Notes: a model not told the origin generated them from the sequence alone. 64,000 nt of DNA from Paraburkholderia fungorum (GCF_900099835.1 NZ_FNKP01000004.1:310001-374000); one strand, 5' to 3'. Positions 42,837 to 52,459 are shown, counted from the first letter of the stretch. Numbers and translations: made by a program.

Positions 42837-45800
42837 TCAGCAAAAGTCCCGGCTGACGGTGGTCAGTCCGCCTAGCAGGTGCGACATGTCCACGAGCCGC
42901 TGGGCGACAAGATGCCGGACTTCGCCCTGACATTGCCACGTGCCATAGACGGCAAGCAGAGGGGCGCCAAGGGCTTCCTTCCGCTGCTTCTCCAGCAGGC
43001 TGGGCCAGATGATCACATTGACGTTGCCCGTCTCATCTTCGAGGGTCACGAACATGACGCCCTTGGCGGTGCCAGGCCGTTGGCGTACCGTCACCAGCCC
43101 GCAGCCTCGCGCGAGACGGCCGTCGCGATAGGTGCGCAGGGTCGACGCCGGCATCAGGCGGTTTTCGAGCAGTTGCGGTCTGAGCAGTTCCAGCGGATGT
43201 CGCCCGAGTGTCAGGCCAACCGAGCGGTAGTCGGCCACCATGTCGTGAGCCTCCGTCGGCGCTCCGAGCGCAGGCGTCTCGTCCTGGACGGCAGCGGTAG
43301 CCAGCATGTCCCGGTCAGGGATCGCGGCCACCGACTGCCAGAGCGCTTCGCGGCGATTGCCCGCGAGCGAGGTCAGTGCATTCGCGTCCGCAAGGACGTG
43401 CAGGTCTTTCCGGTCGAGTTGTGCCCGACGGGCCAGATCGTTGACGCTTTCGAAATGCCGCACGGCGCGGGCATTCTCGATGCGCTCTGCGGCGCCATCC
43501 TTCATGCCGCGGAGCAACGAAAGTCCGAGCCGGACAGCAGGTCGTATCTGGCCAGCAATCGATTCGAGCGACGAGTCCCATCCGCTCACGGTCACATCAA
43601 CGGGCAACACCCTGACCCCGTGTCTCGTGGCGTCCTGCACCAGCTGCGAAGGCGAATAAAAGCCCATCGGCTGGCTGTTGAGCATGGCCGTCAGGAACGC
43701 CTCGGGCTCGTGGCATTTGAGCCAACTGCTGGCGTAGACGAGGAGCGCGAAACTGGCCGCATGGCTTTCCGGGAAGCCGTACTCGCCGAAGCCCTTGATC
43801 TGCTCAAAGATGCCTTCGGCAAATGCGAGCTCATAGCCGCGTTCCTGCATGCCAAACACGATGCGATCGTAGTATTTTTCGAGACCGCCTTTGCGCTTCC
43901 ACGCAGCCATGGCGCGCCGCAGCTGGTCCGCCTCGCCGGCGGTAAATCCTGCCGCGAGGATCGCGACCTGCATCACCTGCTCCTGGAAGATCGGTACACC
44001 TAGTGTGCGGCCCAGAGCTGTCCTGAGCGCCTCGCTTGGATAGGTCTCCGGCTCGAAACCCTGGCGTCGCTGGAGATACGGATGGACGGCGCCGCCCTGG
44101 ATAGGGCCGGGCCGTACAATCGCGACCTCGATCACCAGATCGTAGAAGGTGCGTGGCCGCATGCGCGGCAACATGCTCATCTGTGCGCGCGATTCAATCT
44201 GGAACACGCCGACAGTATCGGCGGCCGAGATCATGTCGTAGGTGGCCTCATCCTCGGGTGGAATGTCCTGCATCTCGAAGCGTTCGCCGCGCTGCTCTGA
44301 AACCAGATCCAGGGTGCGCCGAATAGCGGACAGCATGCCGAGCGCAAGCACGTCGATCTTGAGCAGCCCCAGCGATTCAAGATCATCCTTGTCCCACTCG
44401 ATCACGCTGCGGTCCGCCATCGCCGCGTTTTCGACGGGAACGAGCCGCGTGAGCTTGCCGCGGCTGATGACGAATCCGCCAGAATGTTGCGACAGATGGC
44501 GGGGAAAATTCAGCAGCTGCGACGCAAGTCGAGCCCATGACTGGATCAAGGGCTTGCTGACGTCGAGGCCCGACTCTGCAAAGCGCCCGAGCAGGTCCTG
44601 ACTCGTGTCAAACCATTGGTGCGACTTCGCGACCATATCTACGATCTGCGGATCGACGCCGAGCGCTTTTCCTGTCTCGCGCAGCGCGCCGCGTGGCCGG
44701 TATGTCGAGACGGCGGCCGCGATCGCTGCCCGGTCCCGACCATATTTGCGATAGATATACTGGATGACCTCTTCGCGTCGCTGGTGCTCGAAATCGACGT
44801 CGATATCGGGTGGCTCGCCGCGCTCCTTGCTGATGAAGCGCTCGAACAGCATGTTGCCCCGGGCAGGGTCGACCTCGGTGACGCCTAAACAGTAGCAGAC
44901 CGCACTGTTGGCGGCCGAACCACGTCCCTGACACAGGATGTGCTGGCTGCGCGCAAAGCGCACGATGTCATACACAGTCAGAAAATATGGCTCGTACTTC
45001 AGGTCCGCGATCAATTCGAGTTCGTGTTCAATCTGCTCCTGGACGCTGTGTGGAATGCCCGATGGAAAGCGTCGCTGTGCGCCGAAATAGGTTTCCTGCC
45101 GGAGGTAGGCCGCCGGCGTAGAGCCAGCAGGAACCAGTTCGTCGGGATACTCATAGCGCAGTTCATCCAGTGAGAACGTACAACGGGCAGCGAGGTCAAC
45201 GGTCGCGTCGAGCGCATCGACCGGATACAGGTTGGCCAGTCGAAGCCTTGAACGAAGATGCTGTTCCGCATTGGGCGCCAGATCGTACCCGCATTCGTGC
45301 ACCGGCCTGCCCACACGGATGGCCGTCATCGTGTCCTGCAGCGGCTTGCGTGAGCGCACGTGCATGACCACGTTGCCGAGTGCCACGACGGGCACGTCCG
45401 CGTTGCGGGCGACGAACTCGACGGCGCCGCGATGGATGTCGTCCATTGCGCGCTGATGTAGCACCAGTCCGACCGACGCGCGACCGGTGAACGTATCGTC
45501 AAGCCACTGAACCTGTGCGGCCAGCACATCTTCCTTTGCCGGAAAATCCGGAACGAGGATAGCGAGACAGTCCGGCATGCCGAGCAGATGCCGATTGTCT
45601 TTCTCAGGTCGCGACAGGTCCTGCGGCGTGAGCCGGTAACTGCCTTTCGGTGCGCGCGTACGGGCGAGGGTGATCAATTCGGACAGGTTGCCGTACCCCT
45701 CACGGTTTTTTGCCAGCAGGACGAGTCCGAAGGCAGGGGAGCCGTCAGCATTCACCAGCCTGAAATACGAACCTACAATGAGCCGCAGCACTGCCGACTT

Positions 45801-45986
45801 TGCCGCGACGTGGGCACGGACCACGCCTGCGAGTGAACACTCATCGGTAATCGCCAGCGCAGAATAGCCGAGCTGCGCTGCGCGTGCGGCCAGCTCTTCC
45901 GCATGCGATGCGCCGTGCAGAAACGTGAAATTCGAAAAGCAGAACAGTTCCGCGTAATCCGGGAGGGTGGAGAAGCTGGTATCCAT
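42837..45986 (-). CDS. dnaE2: Error-prone DNA polymerase DnaE2 (ImuC)
   Basis: 1049 aa, full length for DnaE2. The N-terminal PHP domain begins YAELFCFSNFTFLHGASHAEEL. The palm has PDIDVDFEHQRREEVIQYIYRKYGR with catalytic Asp394 and Asp396. The fingers contain CQGRGSAANSAVCYCLGVTEVDP, and a C-terminal OB-fold region has GTAKGVMFVTLEDETGNVNVI. With ImuA and ImuB it forms the damage-induced mutasome that copies past lesions and raises mutation rates. Its start lies 6 nt after the imuB stop. Expression is expected from the LexA box before imuA. Confidence 0.96.
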   Translation of the reverse strand: MDTSFSTLPDYAELFCFSNFTFLHGASHAEELAARAAQLGYSALAITDECSLAGVVRAHVAAKSAVLRLIVGSYFRLVNADGSPAFGLVLLAKNREGYGNLSELITLARTRAPKGSYRLTPQDLSRPEKDNRHLLGMPDCLAILVPDFPAKEDVLAAQVQWLDDTFTGRASVGLVLHQRAMDDIHRGAVEFVARNADVPVVALGNVVMHVRSRKPLQDTMTAIRVGRPVHECGYDLAPNAEQHLRSRLRLANLYPVDALDATVDLAARCTFSLDELRYEYPDELVPAGSTPAAYLRQETYFGAQRRFPSGIPHSVQEQIEHELELIADLKYEPYFLTVYDIVRFARSQHILCQGRGSAANSAVCYCLGVTEVDPARGNMLFERFISKERGEPPDIDVDFEHQRREEVIQYIYRKYGRDRAAIAAAVSTYRPRGALRETGKALGVDPQIVDMVAKSHQWFDTSQDLLGRFAESGLDVSKPLIQSWARLASQLLNFPRHLSQHSGGFVISRGKLTRLVPVENAAMADRSVIEWDKDDLESLGLLKIDVLALGMLSAIRRTLDLVSEQRGERFEMQDIPPEDEATYDMISAADTVGVFQIESRAQMSMLPRMRPRTFYDLVIEVAIVRPGPIQGGAVHPYLQRRQGFEPETYPSEALRTALGRTLGVPIFQEQVMQVAILAAGFTAGEADQLRRAMAAWKRKGGLEKYYDRIVFGMQERGYELAFAEGIFEQIKGFGEYGFPESHAASFALLVYASSWLKCHEPEAFLTAMLNSQPMGFYSPSQLVQDATRHGVRVLPVDVTVSGWDSSLESIAGQIRPAVRLGLSLLRGMKDGAAERIENARAVRHFESVNDLARRAQLDRKDLHVLADANALTSLAGNRREALWQSVAAIPDRDMLATAAVQDETPALGAPTEAHDMVADYRSVGLTLGRHPLELLRPQLLENRLMPASTLRTYRDGRLARGCGLVTVRQRPGTAKGVMFVTLEDETGNVNVIIWPSLLEKQRKEALGAPLLAVYGTWQCQGEVRHLVAQRLVDMSHLLGGLTTVSRDFC

Positions 45987-45992
45987 CGCATG

Positions 45993-47462
45993 TCATCCAA
46001 ACATGCCGTGCAGAAACCACCTCTGATCGTCTTCGGCGTCGCGGCTGCTGACGCGCTCACGATAGATCCAGAAGCAGCTCTGGTCGTCACCCTGTGCGAC
46101 GAAGTAGTCGCGCGTGACCAGTTCGCCGTCGAACCAGCCGGCCTCGATGCGCTCGCCCGGCGACACCATGCGCAAGGGCGAGCCATAGAACGGACGGTGT
46201 TGGCGCATCAGGAGCCGCACCGGATTGTCGAGCAGCCAGGTGGGTCGCGGAAATCCCTCGGGAAGCACTGTGCTTTTCGACGTGCTCGCGACAGGCACCC
46301 ACCGGTTGGCAATCTCAGGGCGGTAATCGGCGGTCGGCGCCGGGCGCAGCACGTTGTCTTCGCCCAGCCGTGCGACGAGCAATTCGAGCAGACGTGCGTG
46401 GTCCTCGGCAGAGCCGCCGGGTTCTGGAAATAGCGTATCGGAGACCGCTTCGGCCGGCTGGACGTTCGTTGCGTCGAGTCGCAGGGCGATGACAGGCGCT
46501 GTCAGTTCTATGCGGCCAAGCCGTTCCTTGATCAGCCGGACGAGGTGATCCTCTTTCCACGTCGGCTCGCCTAACGCAATGTCGATCGGCGTGGGCTCGA
46601 TCGCCTGCCTGCCGCGCTCGTGCTCCAGCAACAGTGTCGCTCCCGTGAGAGCAAGCTGTTTGGCGCACAACCAGCCGCAAAGCTGCACGATCAGACGGTG
46701 TGCACCGAAGAGTGCGGCATCGGCGTGTTCAATACGGTCCGGCATCTCGATCCGGGCAGAAAATGTCGGCGGCAATTCCAGCCAGTCGAAAAGCTCGGGT
46801 GCGGTGCCGAACGCACGGTCCAGCGAATCGAGCAGGTGCTCGCCACAACGGCGTTGCAAACCGGCCCGGGGCAGCCTCCGGATGTCGGCGATCGTGGCGC
46901 AACCCATACCTGCGAACCAGTCTGCAAACTGCCGCATTTCGGGCACGGATAGCAGGGGCAACACGGACAACTGCCGCTCGAGCGAGTCCAGCTTGACCAC
47001 GCGACGGCTCCCGCTTCTCGCCAGTAGCCAGGCGCCTTGGCCCGTCGGCGCGGCACTGATGCGCGCTGTAAGCCCAATAGCGTTGAGGAGGCGGCGGGCT
47101 TCGCGGCATATCGCAAGCAGTCCACCAAAAAGACGCAGGCTGCCGCCAATGTCGGCCATCACGACGGCCTCATCCAGCACCGCGACGTCAGGGGAAAACT
47201 GCATGAGCGCCAGGGCGACTTCGCGCTGCGCTGCGTCCTCGCGCGTGGTGTCGCGTTCGACCATTTCCGTCTCAGGCGCCAGCGTTAGAACGCCGCCGCG
47301 CTTCATGCCAGTCCGCACACCGGCTGCCCGCGCAACGCCGTCCGCTACCAGCACTTTGCCCCTGTCGAGAACGACACAGCCATGCGTTGGCTCAGACAGC
47401 CACTTTGGCCGGAAGACCTCGAGTTGCAACCGGGGCAAGTGGACGGCGAGAAATACGCGCAT
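45993..47462 (-). CDS. imuB: ImuB, inactive Y-family polymerase-like protein
   Basis: 489 aa. Y-family fold without catalytic acids: the first motif reads RVFLAVHLPRLQLEVF where active polymerases have DxD. GACGCTGATCG-type thumb motifs appear as GMGCATIADIRRLPRAGLQRR. The C-terminal region contains SDTLFPEPGG, a candidate clamp-binding motif. ImuB bridges DnaE2 to the beta clamp. The frame overlaps imuA by 71 nt, giving translational coupling. Confidence 0.94.
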   Translation of the reverse strand: MRVFLAVHLPRLQLEVFRPKWLSEPTHGCVVLDRGKVLVADGVARAAGVRTGMKRGGVLTLAPETEMVERDTTREDAAQREVALALMQFSPDVAVLDEAVVMADIGGSLRLFGGLLAICREARRLLNAIGLTARISAAPTGQGAWLLARSGSRRVVKLDSLERQLSVLPLLSVPEMRQFADWFAGMGCATIADIRRLPRAGLQRRCGEHLLDSLDRAFGTAPELFDWLELPPTFSARIEMPDRIEHADAALFGAHRLIVQLCGWLCAKQLALTGATLLLEHERGRQAIEPTPIDIALGEPTWKEDHLVRLIKERLGRIELTAPVIALRLDATNVQPAEAVSDTLFPEPGGSAEDHARLLELLVARLGEDNVLRPAPTADYRPEIANRWVPVASTSKSTVLPEGFPRPTWLLDNPVRLLMRQHRPFYGSPLRMVSPGERIEAGWFDGELVTRDYFVAQGDDQSCFWIYRERVSSRDAEDDQRWFLHGMFG

Positions 47463-48099
47463 GGTGTGAAAACAGGACAGGTGTTGGTTGAAGTGGAATG
47501 GACAGAGGTTCTGCGCGTGCTGGACCTCGTCGCTTGGTGATGTCGACGGTCAGGCCGTCCCGCTCTGGCCGTAGCGCCAGCCGCAAAACGGCAGGTGATG
47601 CATCCTGCGCAGCAGCCAGCGGCCATACCATGAAAAAGAGCGTTTCCGATGATTGCGCGGCCAGATGAAGCCGTCTGAGCGACGACGTCTGGACGTACTG
47701 CGACCAGAAGAGCAGGGCGCCACAGCTTCCGGCACGCAGGATCTGCTCGGCCGACCACAGGGCGTCTGCTGTCTTTGACGCACGGATCTGCAGTAGCTGG
47801 TCCGGCGTCATGCCGATGTATTCGAGCCCAAGTGCGTTCGGCACATGAGGTGGCTGCACCATGGCGACCGGGCGCTTACCCAGCGTGCTGAGCGCGGGGC
47901 GAAGCAGGCGCATCTCTCCTACGCCGGCCTGCTGAACCAGCAGGTCGACCAGTGCGCCGATCGGCCAGCCCCCGCCCGGGAGCTCCTCCGACAGGGCCGG
48001 ATAGCCGGTGTCGACGACCCGCCCACGCCCGCGCGCAAGCTGGGACGCCCGCCACAAGGACGGGTGAATAGCTTCCGGGGACGGCGCGGGCAAGGTCAT
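47392..48099 (-). CDS. imuA: ImuA (SulA/RecA-like cell-division/mutagenesis protein)
   Basis: 235 aa from the ATG at 48099; an upstream frame to 48222 runs through the LexA box and is unlikely. The RecA-like core has LPGGGWPIGALVDLLVQQAGVGEMRLLRP and RPVAMVQPPHVPNALGLEYIGM, then ADALWSAEQILRAGSCGALLFW. ImuA works with ImuB and DnaE2 in SOS mutagenesis and can bind RecA. First gene of the operon, with an SOS box just before it. Confidence 0.94.
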   Translation of the reverse strand: MTLPAPSPEAIHPSLWRASQLARGRGRVVDTGYPALSEELPGGGWPIGALVDLLVQQAGVGEMRLLRPALSTLGKRPVAMVQPPHVPNALGLEYIGMTPDQLLQIRASKTADALWSAEQILRAGSCGALLFWSQYVQTSSLRRLHLAAQSSETLFFMVWPLAAAQDASPAVLRLALRPERDGLTVDITKRRGPARAEPLSIPLQPTPVLFSHHARISRRPLAPVATRGLPAKVAV

Positions 48100-48114
48100 G
48101 TTTGCCAAAAATAC

Positions 48115-48130
48115 CTGTATGGATATACAG
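48115..48130. promoter_or_regulatory. LexA (SOS) box upstream of imuA
   Basis: CTGTATGGATATACAG fits CTGT-N8-ACAG. It lies 16 nt before the imuA start and also between imuA and the divergent small gene at 48192, so it may control both. The box at 57906 has the same sequence with one change. Confidence 0.92.
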
Positions 48131-48191
48131 TATCCTACACGGATTTGAGTGACAGTGGATAGACACTTATCGGCGGGTAGACAAGATAGAT

Positions 48192-48470
48192 ATGCGTGTG
48201 CGGAAGCCTGTTGGACACCCAATGCCCGAGATTGCCGAGTTTGTCGCGGGCATGAATAGGGTGTTCGGCGAGACGGAGATTGACGAAGCCATTCGCCGCG
48301 GCAAGGCTGGGGAGCCGACGTTTTACGCGCGTGAAAACGGGCGCACGGTCGGGACGCCCAGCCACGGCCAGACTAATGTCTGGGCAGTTGACCGATCTCT
48401 ACGGGACCGGCACTATTGCGCCGGCTGCGACGGCGGGTGCGTCGGAACCGCGAAGTTGTGCAAGGGATAG
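48192..48470 (+). CDS. Small conserved-type protein with C-terminal Cys cluster
   Basis: 92 aa. MPEIAEFVAGMNRVFGETEIDEAIRRGKAGEPTFYARENG is followed by a Cys-rich end (HYCAGCDGGCVGTAKLCKG) that could bind a metal. It resembles small proteins I have seen repeatedly in Burkholderia accessory DNA, of unknown function. It is divergent from imuA across the LexA box, so SOS control is possible. Confidence 0.75.
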   Translation: MRVRKPVGHPMPEIAEFVAGMNRVFGETEIDEAIRRGKAGEPTFYARENGRTVGTPSHGQTNVWAVDRSLRDRHYCAGCDGGCVGTAKLCKG

Positions 48471-48495
48471 GTGGAATGGCAACTCTGGAGAATGC

Positions 48496-48846
48496 ATGCG
48501 TCGATACCTGGGAGCGGGGGTGATTCTGCTGATGTTCGCGTCGTCGGTGATGGCAGACGAACACTATATCGAGGTCTGGAACCCGCCCGAGGCGCGTGGT
48601 GGAAGGCAGCATCCCGGGTCATTGCATAAGCGATCCAGGCATCATCATGCGCCGGTTCACCCGATTCGTTACCGGACGCACACGCGAACTGTGCCATTGC
48701 CTCAAGCAACCGCAGAATGCTGCAAGGCTGTGGGTCGATCGAAAATGGCCGAGCCTGACTGGACGGATATTCCACGCCAGATCACACCAGAAGGGAACAT
48801 CCTGCGTGTCGATTCGCGTCGGGCAGATGTGCATATTGCACGTTAA
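48496..48846 (+). CDS. Small exported protein
   Basis: 116 aa from the ATG at 48496 after TGGAG. The signal peptide MRRYLGAGVILLMFASSVMA is cleaved before DEHYIEVWNPPEARGG. The mature part is His/Arg-rich (HKRSRHHHAPVHPIRYRTHTR) and ends in VDSRRADVHIAR. It may bind metal or nucleic acid; no family known. It follows the Cys-cluster gene by 25 nt and may share its transcript. Confidence 0.7.
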   Translation: MRRYLGAGVILLMFASSVMADEHYIEVWNPPEARGGRQHPGSLHKRSRHHHAPVHPIRYRTHTRTVPLPQATAECCKAVGRSKMAEPDWTDIPRQITPEGNILRVDSRRADVHIAR

Positions 48847-48979
48847 GGACATGCATCACGGACAGGACACCAGGTAAAGGCGCAGTCTGCAGGACGTTGG
48901 ATTCGAGTTGCGTCTCGGAGACTGATTGTCGATACAGCCACGATCTGGCCAGAACGCAGAGGAGCGCTGAACGTCGACG

Positions 48980-49006
48980 CAAAACAAAACGCCACCTTCC
49001 GGTGGC
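48980..49006 (-). terminator. Rho-independent terminator (minus strand)
   Basis: GCCACC (48991-48996) pairs with GGTGGC (49001-49006). On the minus strand a TTTTGTTTTG run follows the stem. It lies 26 nt after the stop of the small gene at 49032-49220. Confidence 0.75.
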
Positions 49007-49031
49007 GTCTCGCTCAGAAAAATCCACCCAT

Positions 49032-49220
49032 TTACGACTCTGATTCCGCAGTGCGCCGGGTACGCACGCGTACCGTTGCACGGTAGGTCTCGCGCGCCGT
49101 CTTTCCGGCCAGTGCACCGTTCTCGACCGCTGCTTCCGTTCGCTGGAGAATCACGGCAACGCCGCGCTTCTGCAGGGCTATCACCTTCGGGCGTAGCCTG
49201 CTAGATGCGTTCAAAGCCAT
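49032..49220 (-). CDS. Small basic hypothetical protein
   Basis: 62 aa with a strong ribosome site (AAGGAGG) before the ATG at 49220 and a terminator after it. KTARETYRATVRVRTRR in the C-terminal half resembles the KTAREWAAF...YATVRIGT end of the fragment at 58020, which lies next to the second imu locus. Function unknown. Confidence 0.65.
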   Translation of the reverse strand: MALNASSRLRPKVIALQKRGVAVILQRTEAAVENGALAGKTARETYRATVRVRTRRTAESES

Positions 49221-49294
49221 AAAAACCTCCTTCGTCGGATGCTGGCCGGGTCACACAGCGAAACGTTCCCCGAGTTCACCGCGCCCAAATTTCC

Positions 49295-49752
49295 TCACCA
49301 ACCTATATATAACGCGTCCAGTTTGCCCGTTTGTGGCATGTAAAAGTATTGCGTCGTTTCCGGAAACGCATCGGCATGCGCGATTGGCGTCATGCCGAGT
49401 GCCTCGCTGGACTGCCAGATCATCGCGGGACCGGGCAGCGGCCATTCGCTGGGTAAAACATTGTCTCCCGATCCGCCTCGGCGCGAAAAAACTTGACCAG
49501 CCGGGAGTTTGGAGCGGGGAGGAATGCACCATTCCATGCAGCGGCGGTTTCTCGGACAAACTGTTCGTCGTGGCCCGCATACGTCATTACGTCAGCAAAA
49601 GAGACCAGGTAGCGGATGCCGTCGAAGTCGATGCCACTCGCTTCAATTGCGTCATCGACCGGGACAGGTTCGGTTACGCGCAACGCGCCTGCCCCGCCCA
49701 CTCCCTCTGGGAAAAGCGTCGCCAGCAGGGTCTCGCTAACGAACTCGATCAT
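49295..49752 (-). pseudogene. Frameshifted hypothetical gene
   Basis: The first part (from ATG 49752) reads MIEFVSETLLATLFPEGVGG to RLVKFFRAEADRETMF and soon meets TGA. The natural continuation, LPSEWPLPGPAMIWQSSEALG to FYMPQTGKLDALYIGW, lies in another frame ending at 49295. The switch is near 49460. One indel, or a sequencing error, splits a protein of about 150 residues. No family recognised. Confidence 0.55.
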
Positions 49753-49907
49753 TCCAGGTTCCTCGTTTCGTTCCCCTCCATTTTCTCATCCCGGAGCCCA
49801 TGCCCAGCGGGCAATTCCAACTGTCAGCCGCGGGTGCCAGCAGCAACTGGTGGTTCGAGATTCGGAAGCTTGTCGCAAGAGCGATACGAGGTCGCCCATG
49901 ATCACAA

Positions 49908-50258
49908 GTGACGATCATCCGGACCAGAATGACGACCGACGCACCGATATGTCGCAGAATCTTTTCTGCACAATTTGACGATCGCGTTGGTGAACTGCCC
50001 TGGCTTATTCGCCCAGACATGACTGGCGCGACATCATCGGATGTTCCACTCGCGACGCGACAACTCCTACTTCGAATCGTCCACTTCGGAGCGCCCGGCA
50101 GCCGCCAGGGTTGCCCGGACGGCATCGAGAATTGCGCAAGCGAGCCAGACGCCTCAAGTTCCAGTGTGGCAAGCCGTATAGGCGAGGGCGGCATGACAGA
50201 ACGACACAGACGAGAGGTCCGGCAAGACCGGGAAATATGTGAAAGAGCAGTATATTGA
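49908..50258 (+). CDS. Uncertain hypothetical ORF
   Basis: 116 codons from a GTG. The stretch RRIFSAQFDDRVGELPWLI and GATSSDVPLATRQLLLRIVHFG looks protein-like. It overlaps the next gene start by 20 nt. No ribosome site found. Confidence 0.35.
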   Translation: MTIIRTRMTTDAPICRRIFSAQFDDRVGELPWLIRPDMTGATSSDVPLATRQLLLRIVHFGAPGSRQGCPDGIENCASEPDASSSSVASRIGEGGMTERHRREVRQDREICERAVY

Positions 50259-50736
50259 GGATGACCATGCACGACATCTCGCCGACCGCGTGCGGCTACT
50301 GATTTACGCCTGGAACCGTCCATTGCGGCGCCTCGTCCGGGACGTCGAGAACCTGGCGTGCTTCGATTCGATCGACGGCCCGATGCCACCGCACCTGCAG
50401 CTCGCATGCGCGGCTCCCCCCTTGACTCCGCCGGCGTCGGCCATCGTTGACGCGGTCGTACGCATCTGGGGCGATTGTCTGGTCTCGGCGAAGGCGGGGC
50501 GGCTCATGGTGGGCACGCTGGCCGTCAAAGGGCCAATTTCTGGCGCTGAATCGCTTGTGCTGATGTGGAATGGGCAGCAGCCTGATTCGCCCCGCCTGCA
50601 GGAAACCGATGACGCCTTCCGGACCAGTTTTGCCCGGTACCCGGAGCTCTATCTGGCGGACGCCCGAAAGCTGCTTCAGGCCTATACGTCGAGGCTTCCT
50701 GGCGACACCAAGACCGCTCATAATCCGAAGGACTAA
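50239..50736 (+). CDS. Hypothetical protein
   Basis: 165 aa from a GTG at 50239. Helical N-terminal half (HLADRVRLLIYAWNRPLRRLVRDVENL), then a beta/alpha part (GRLMVGTLAVKGPISGAESLVLMWNG). No recognised domain, no signal peptide. It lies 59 nt before the zinc-ribbon gene on the same strand and may be co-transcribed. Confidence 0.6.
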   Translation: MKEQYIEDDHARHLADRVRLLIYAWNRPLRRLVRDVENLACFDSIDGPMPPHLQLACAAPPLTPPASAIVDAVVRIWGDCLVSAKAGRLMVGTLAVKGPISGAESLVLMWNGQQPDSPRLQETDDAFRTSFARYPELYLADARKLLQAYTSRLPGDTKTAHNPKD

Positions 50737-50795
50737 GCACGGCTACGCGACGAGTGCCGGGCGCTTCGCATCAACGCGAGACAACAGGGAGAAAT

Positions 50796-51005
50796 ATGGG
50801 CAAGGTCCCGTACGTGTACAAGTGCGCAGACTGCGGCAAGCGTGGCGAACGACACCTCGATGGAGACTCGCATGACGGCCTGACTTCTACCTGTGCTTTC
50901 TGCGGTGCGCCTGTAACCCTGGAATGGGATGGCGGCGTTGTGCTGGAGACGCCGCAGACTATCGCAGCCGAAGTGATTGCGCGTGCCCGTGCGCTCAAGC
51001 GATAG
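50796..51005 (+). CDS. Small zinc-ribbon protein
   Basis: 69 aa after an AGGGAG site. Two CxxC knuckles (KCADCGKRGE and TCAFCGAPVT) form a probable zinc ribbon. The C-terminal helix is basic (IAAEVIARARALKR). It may bind nucleic acid or a protein partner. Confidence 0.75.
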   Translation: MGKVPYVYKCADCGKRGERHLDGDSHDGLTSTCAFCGAPVTLEWDGGVVLETPQTIAAEVIARARALKR

Positions 51006-51301
51006 GCAACAAACGCGTCTCACGGCATTCGAAGGAGCTGTGAAGGCCTACGCGCCTTGTGAGACATTTCGTTGAGGTTGATGGTGAGCTCCCCGAAATC
51101 TGGGTAAGGCAAAAAGACAAATCAACCTGAAGAGCTAACGCATCGTGTCGCGAGCGCTCTACAAGATAGCGGTGCGGAAAAGAGGGCAGTTAGCGGCTGC
51201 TTCTGGCGGCGACGAATTACGCTGCGGGCTGCTGGGAGATCCATCGCGCGATTTCCCAGACGAGTCACATTTTTGGCAAGAGGAGTTGGAGCATCTGCAG
51301 C

Positions 51302-51790
51302 ATGAGTTCAAGACGAAAAGGCGGGGTCCGTTCACGCTCGCCACTGACGAAAACGCAATTGCTGCCGATGAGCCCAGCATTGGCGCGAGAGCGGTCATTG
51401 GCCTACCACCTCGCGCTGGCCAGTTGGCGCACCGGCCACGGTTATCCGCGCTCGGTCAACGAGCTTATTCACGCAGCTTACATCGCGTGGTACGTGCAAT
51501 GTGCCGGGTACGGTGAAGAGCCCGTCGAGAACTTCAAGATCATCGAGTTTGCCGTCGAAGCAACGCTCGCGGCGGATGACGCGGGCAGCTGGACCCTCGA
51601 TCCCGATGCTGTTTCCGCATTCGAGAGCGTGCTGGCGCTTTCCGACCGGCAACTTGCTTCTGTTCCGCAATATCGTTTCGACGATGCGGAGCGACAACTC
51701 GCAGCGTTTCTCCGGGGAACCGAGAGGTCACCTATCCCTATGCCAATCAATGTCGTGACCAGCGAGCAGCCTGTATTCCCAAACCTGTAA
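51302..51790 (+). CDS. Conserved-type hypothetical protein (Burkholderia family)
   Basis: 162 aa. Basic N-terminus (MSSRRKGGVRSRSPLTKTQLLPM) followed by an all-helical body (SLAYHLALASWRTGHGYPRSVNELIHAAYIAWYVQ; DRQLASVPQYRFDDAERQLAAFL). I recognise the overall pattern from Burkholderia accessory DNA, where it is sometimes called a Fis-family regulator, but no clear Fis helix-turn-helix is seen. Function open. Confidence 0.65.
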   Translation: MSSRRKGGVRSRSPLTKTQLLPMSPALARERSLAYHLALASWRTGHGYPRSVNELIHAAYIAWYVQCAGYGEEPVENFKIIEFAVEATLAADDAGSWTLDPDAVSAFESVLALSDRQLASVPQYRFDDAERQLAAFLRGTERSPIPMPINVVTSEQPVFPNL

Positions 51791-52459
51791 GAGGTAGACC
51801 GGCGTTCAATGCTCAGGGGCATCATGCCGGTCGCGCGCATTGTGTCCTTCCATCTCCACGATGGGAATAATCCGCGGACGGAGTCTGTTGGCGGAACGGT
51901 GTCACATCTGCGACGCCGCAATCTGTTGGTGCAGCCAAAGTCGAGTCTGCCCTTGTCTTGCTGTCGGGTGCCACCATTAGTGAATAATGCTTTGTTGGGT
52001 TTAAAGCGATTTTTCACGACGAGTGGCATCGAGCGACCAGCACGTGCCAGGGAAAGTGAAATATCCGTGGCGCATCGCCGAAGTAAGTGGAAAAGGAAAC
52101 TGGCGATCAGCGACAGGCAAAATCCGGCCACAACCGGCCGCTCGACGACAGAGGCTAAATCGTTGACAATCTCGTGTCGTTGATTCGAGTGCACTTCATG
52201 CCAAGAACGTGCAAGATTCGGCGCAGCAGCATTACAGTTGCTGAAAGGACCGAGGTCCAGCCGGCGTGAGTGACGGACGAACTCGAACGCTCGTTCGAGC
52301 CGTGTAGGGACGCGACACCGCAACATCTCGGCCGACCTCGCGCGTACCAGATGGGCGGAAATCAATCGAAGCCGCCGCATTCGCGATACTACACTCTGCA
52401 GGAATACCGAATACACGTCCCCTGAGAACAATATTCAAAAATCCGGCGCGGTCGAAAAA
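51791..52459. other. Intergenic, with one dispersed element
   Basis: About 670 bp. The long minus-strand frame here is a composition artefact. A dispersed element copy (TCCGGCCACAACCGGCCGCTCG, then AAATCGTTGACAATCTCG) lies at 52125-52172. Confidence 0.4.

Noticed and set aside
42879..44003. 374-codon plus-strand frame opposite dnaE2
   Set aside because: Entirely antisense to a gene with unmistakable DnaE2 motifs.
51478..52431. 317-codon minus-strand frame
   Set aside because: Overlaps the hypothetical gene at 51302 and repeat DNA, has Ser/Arg-rich composition and no ribosome site.
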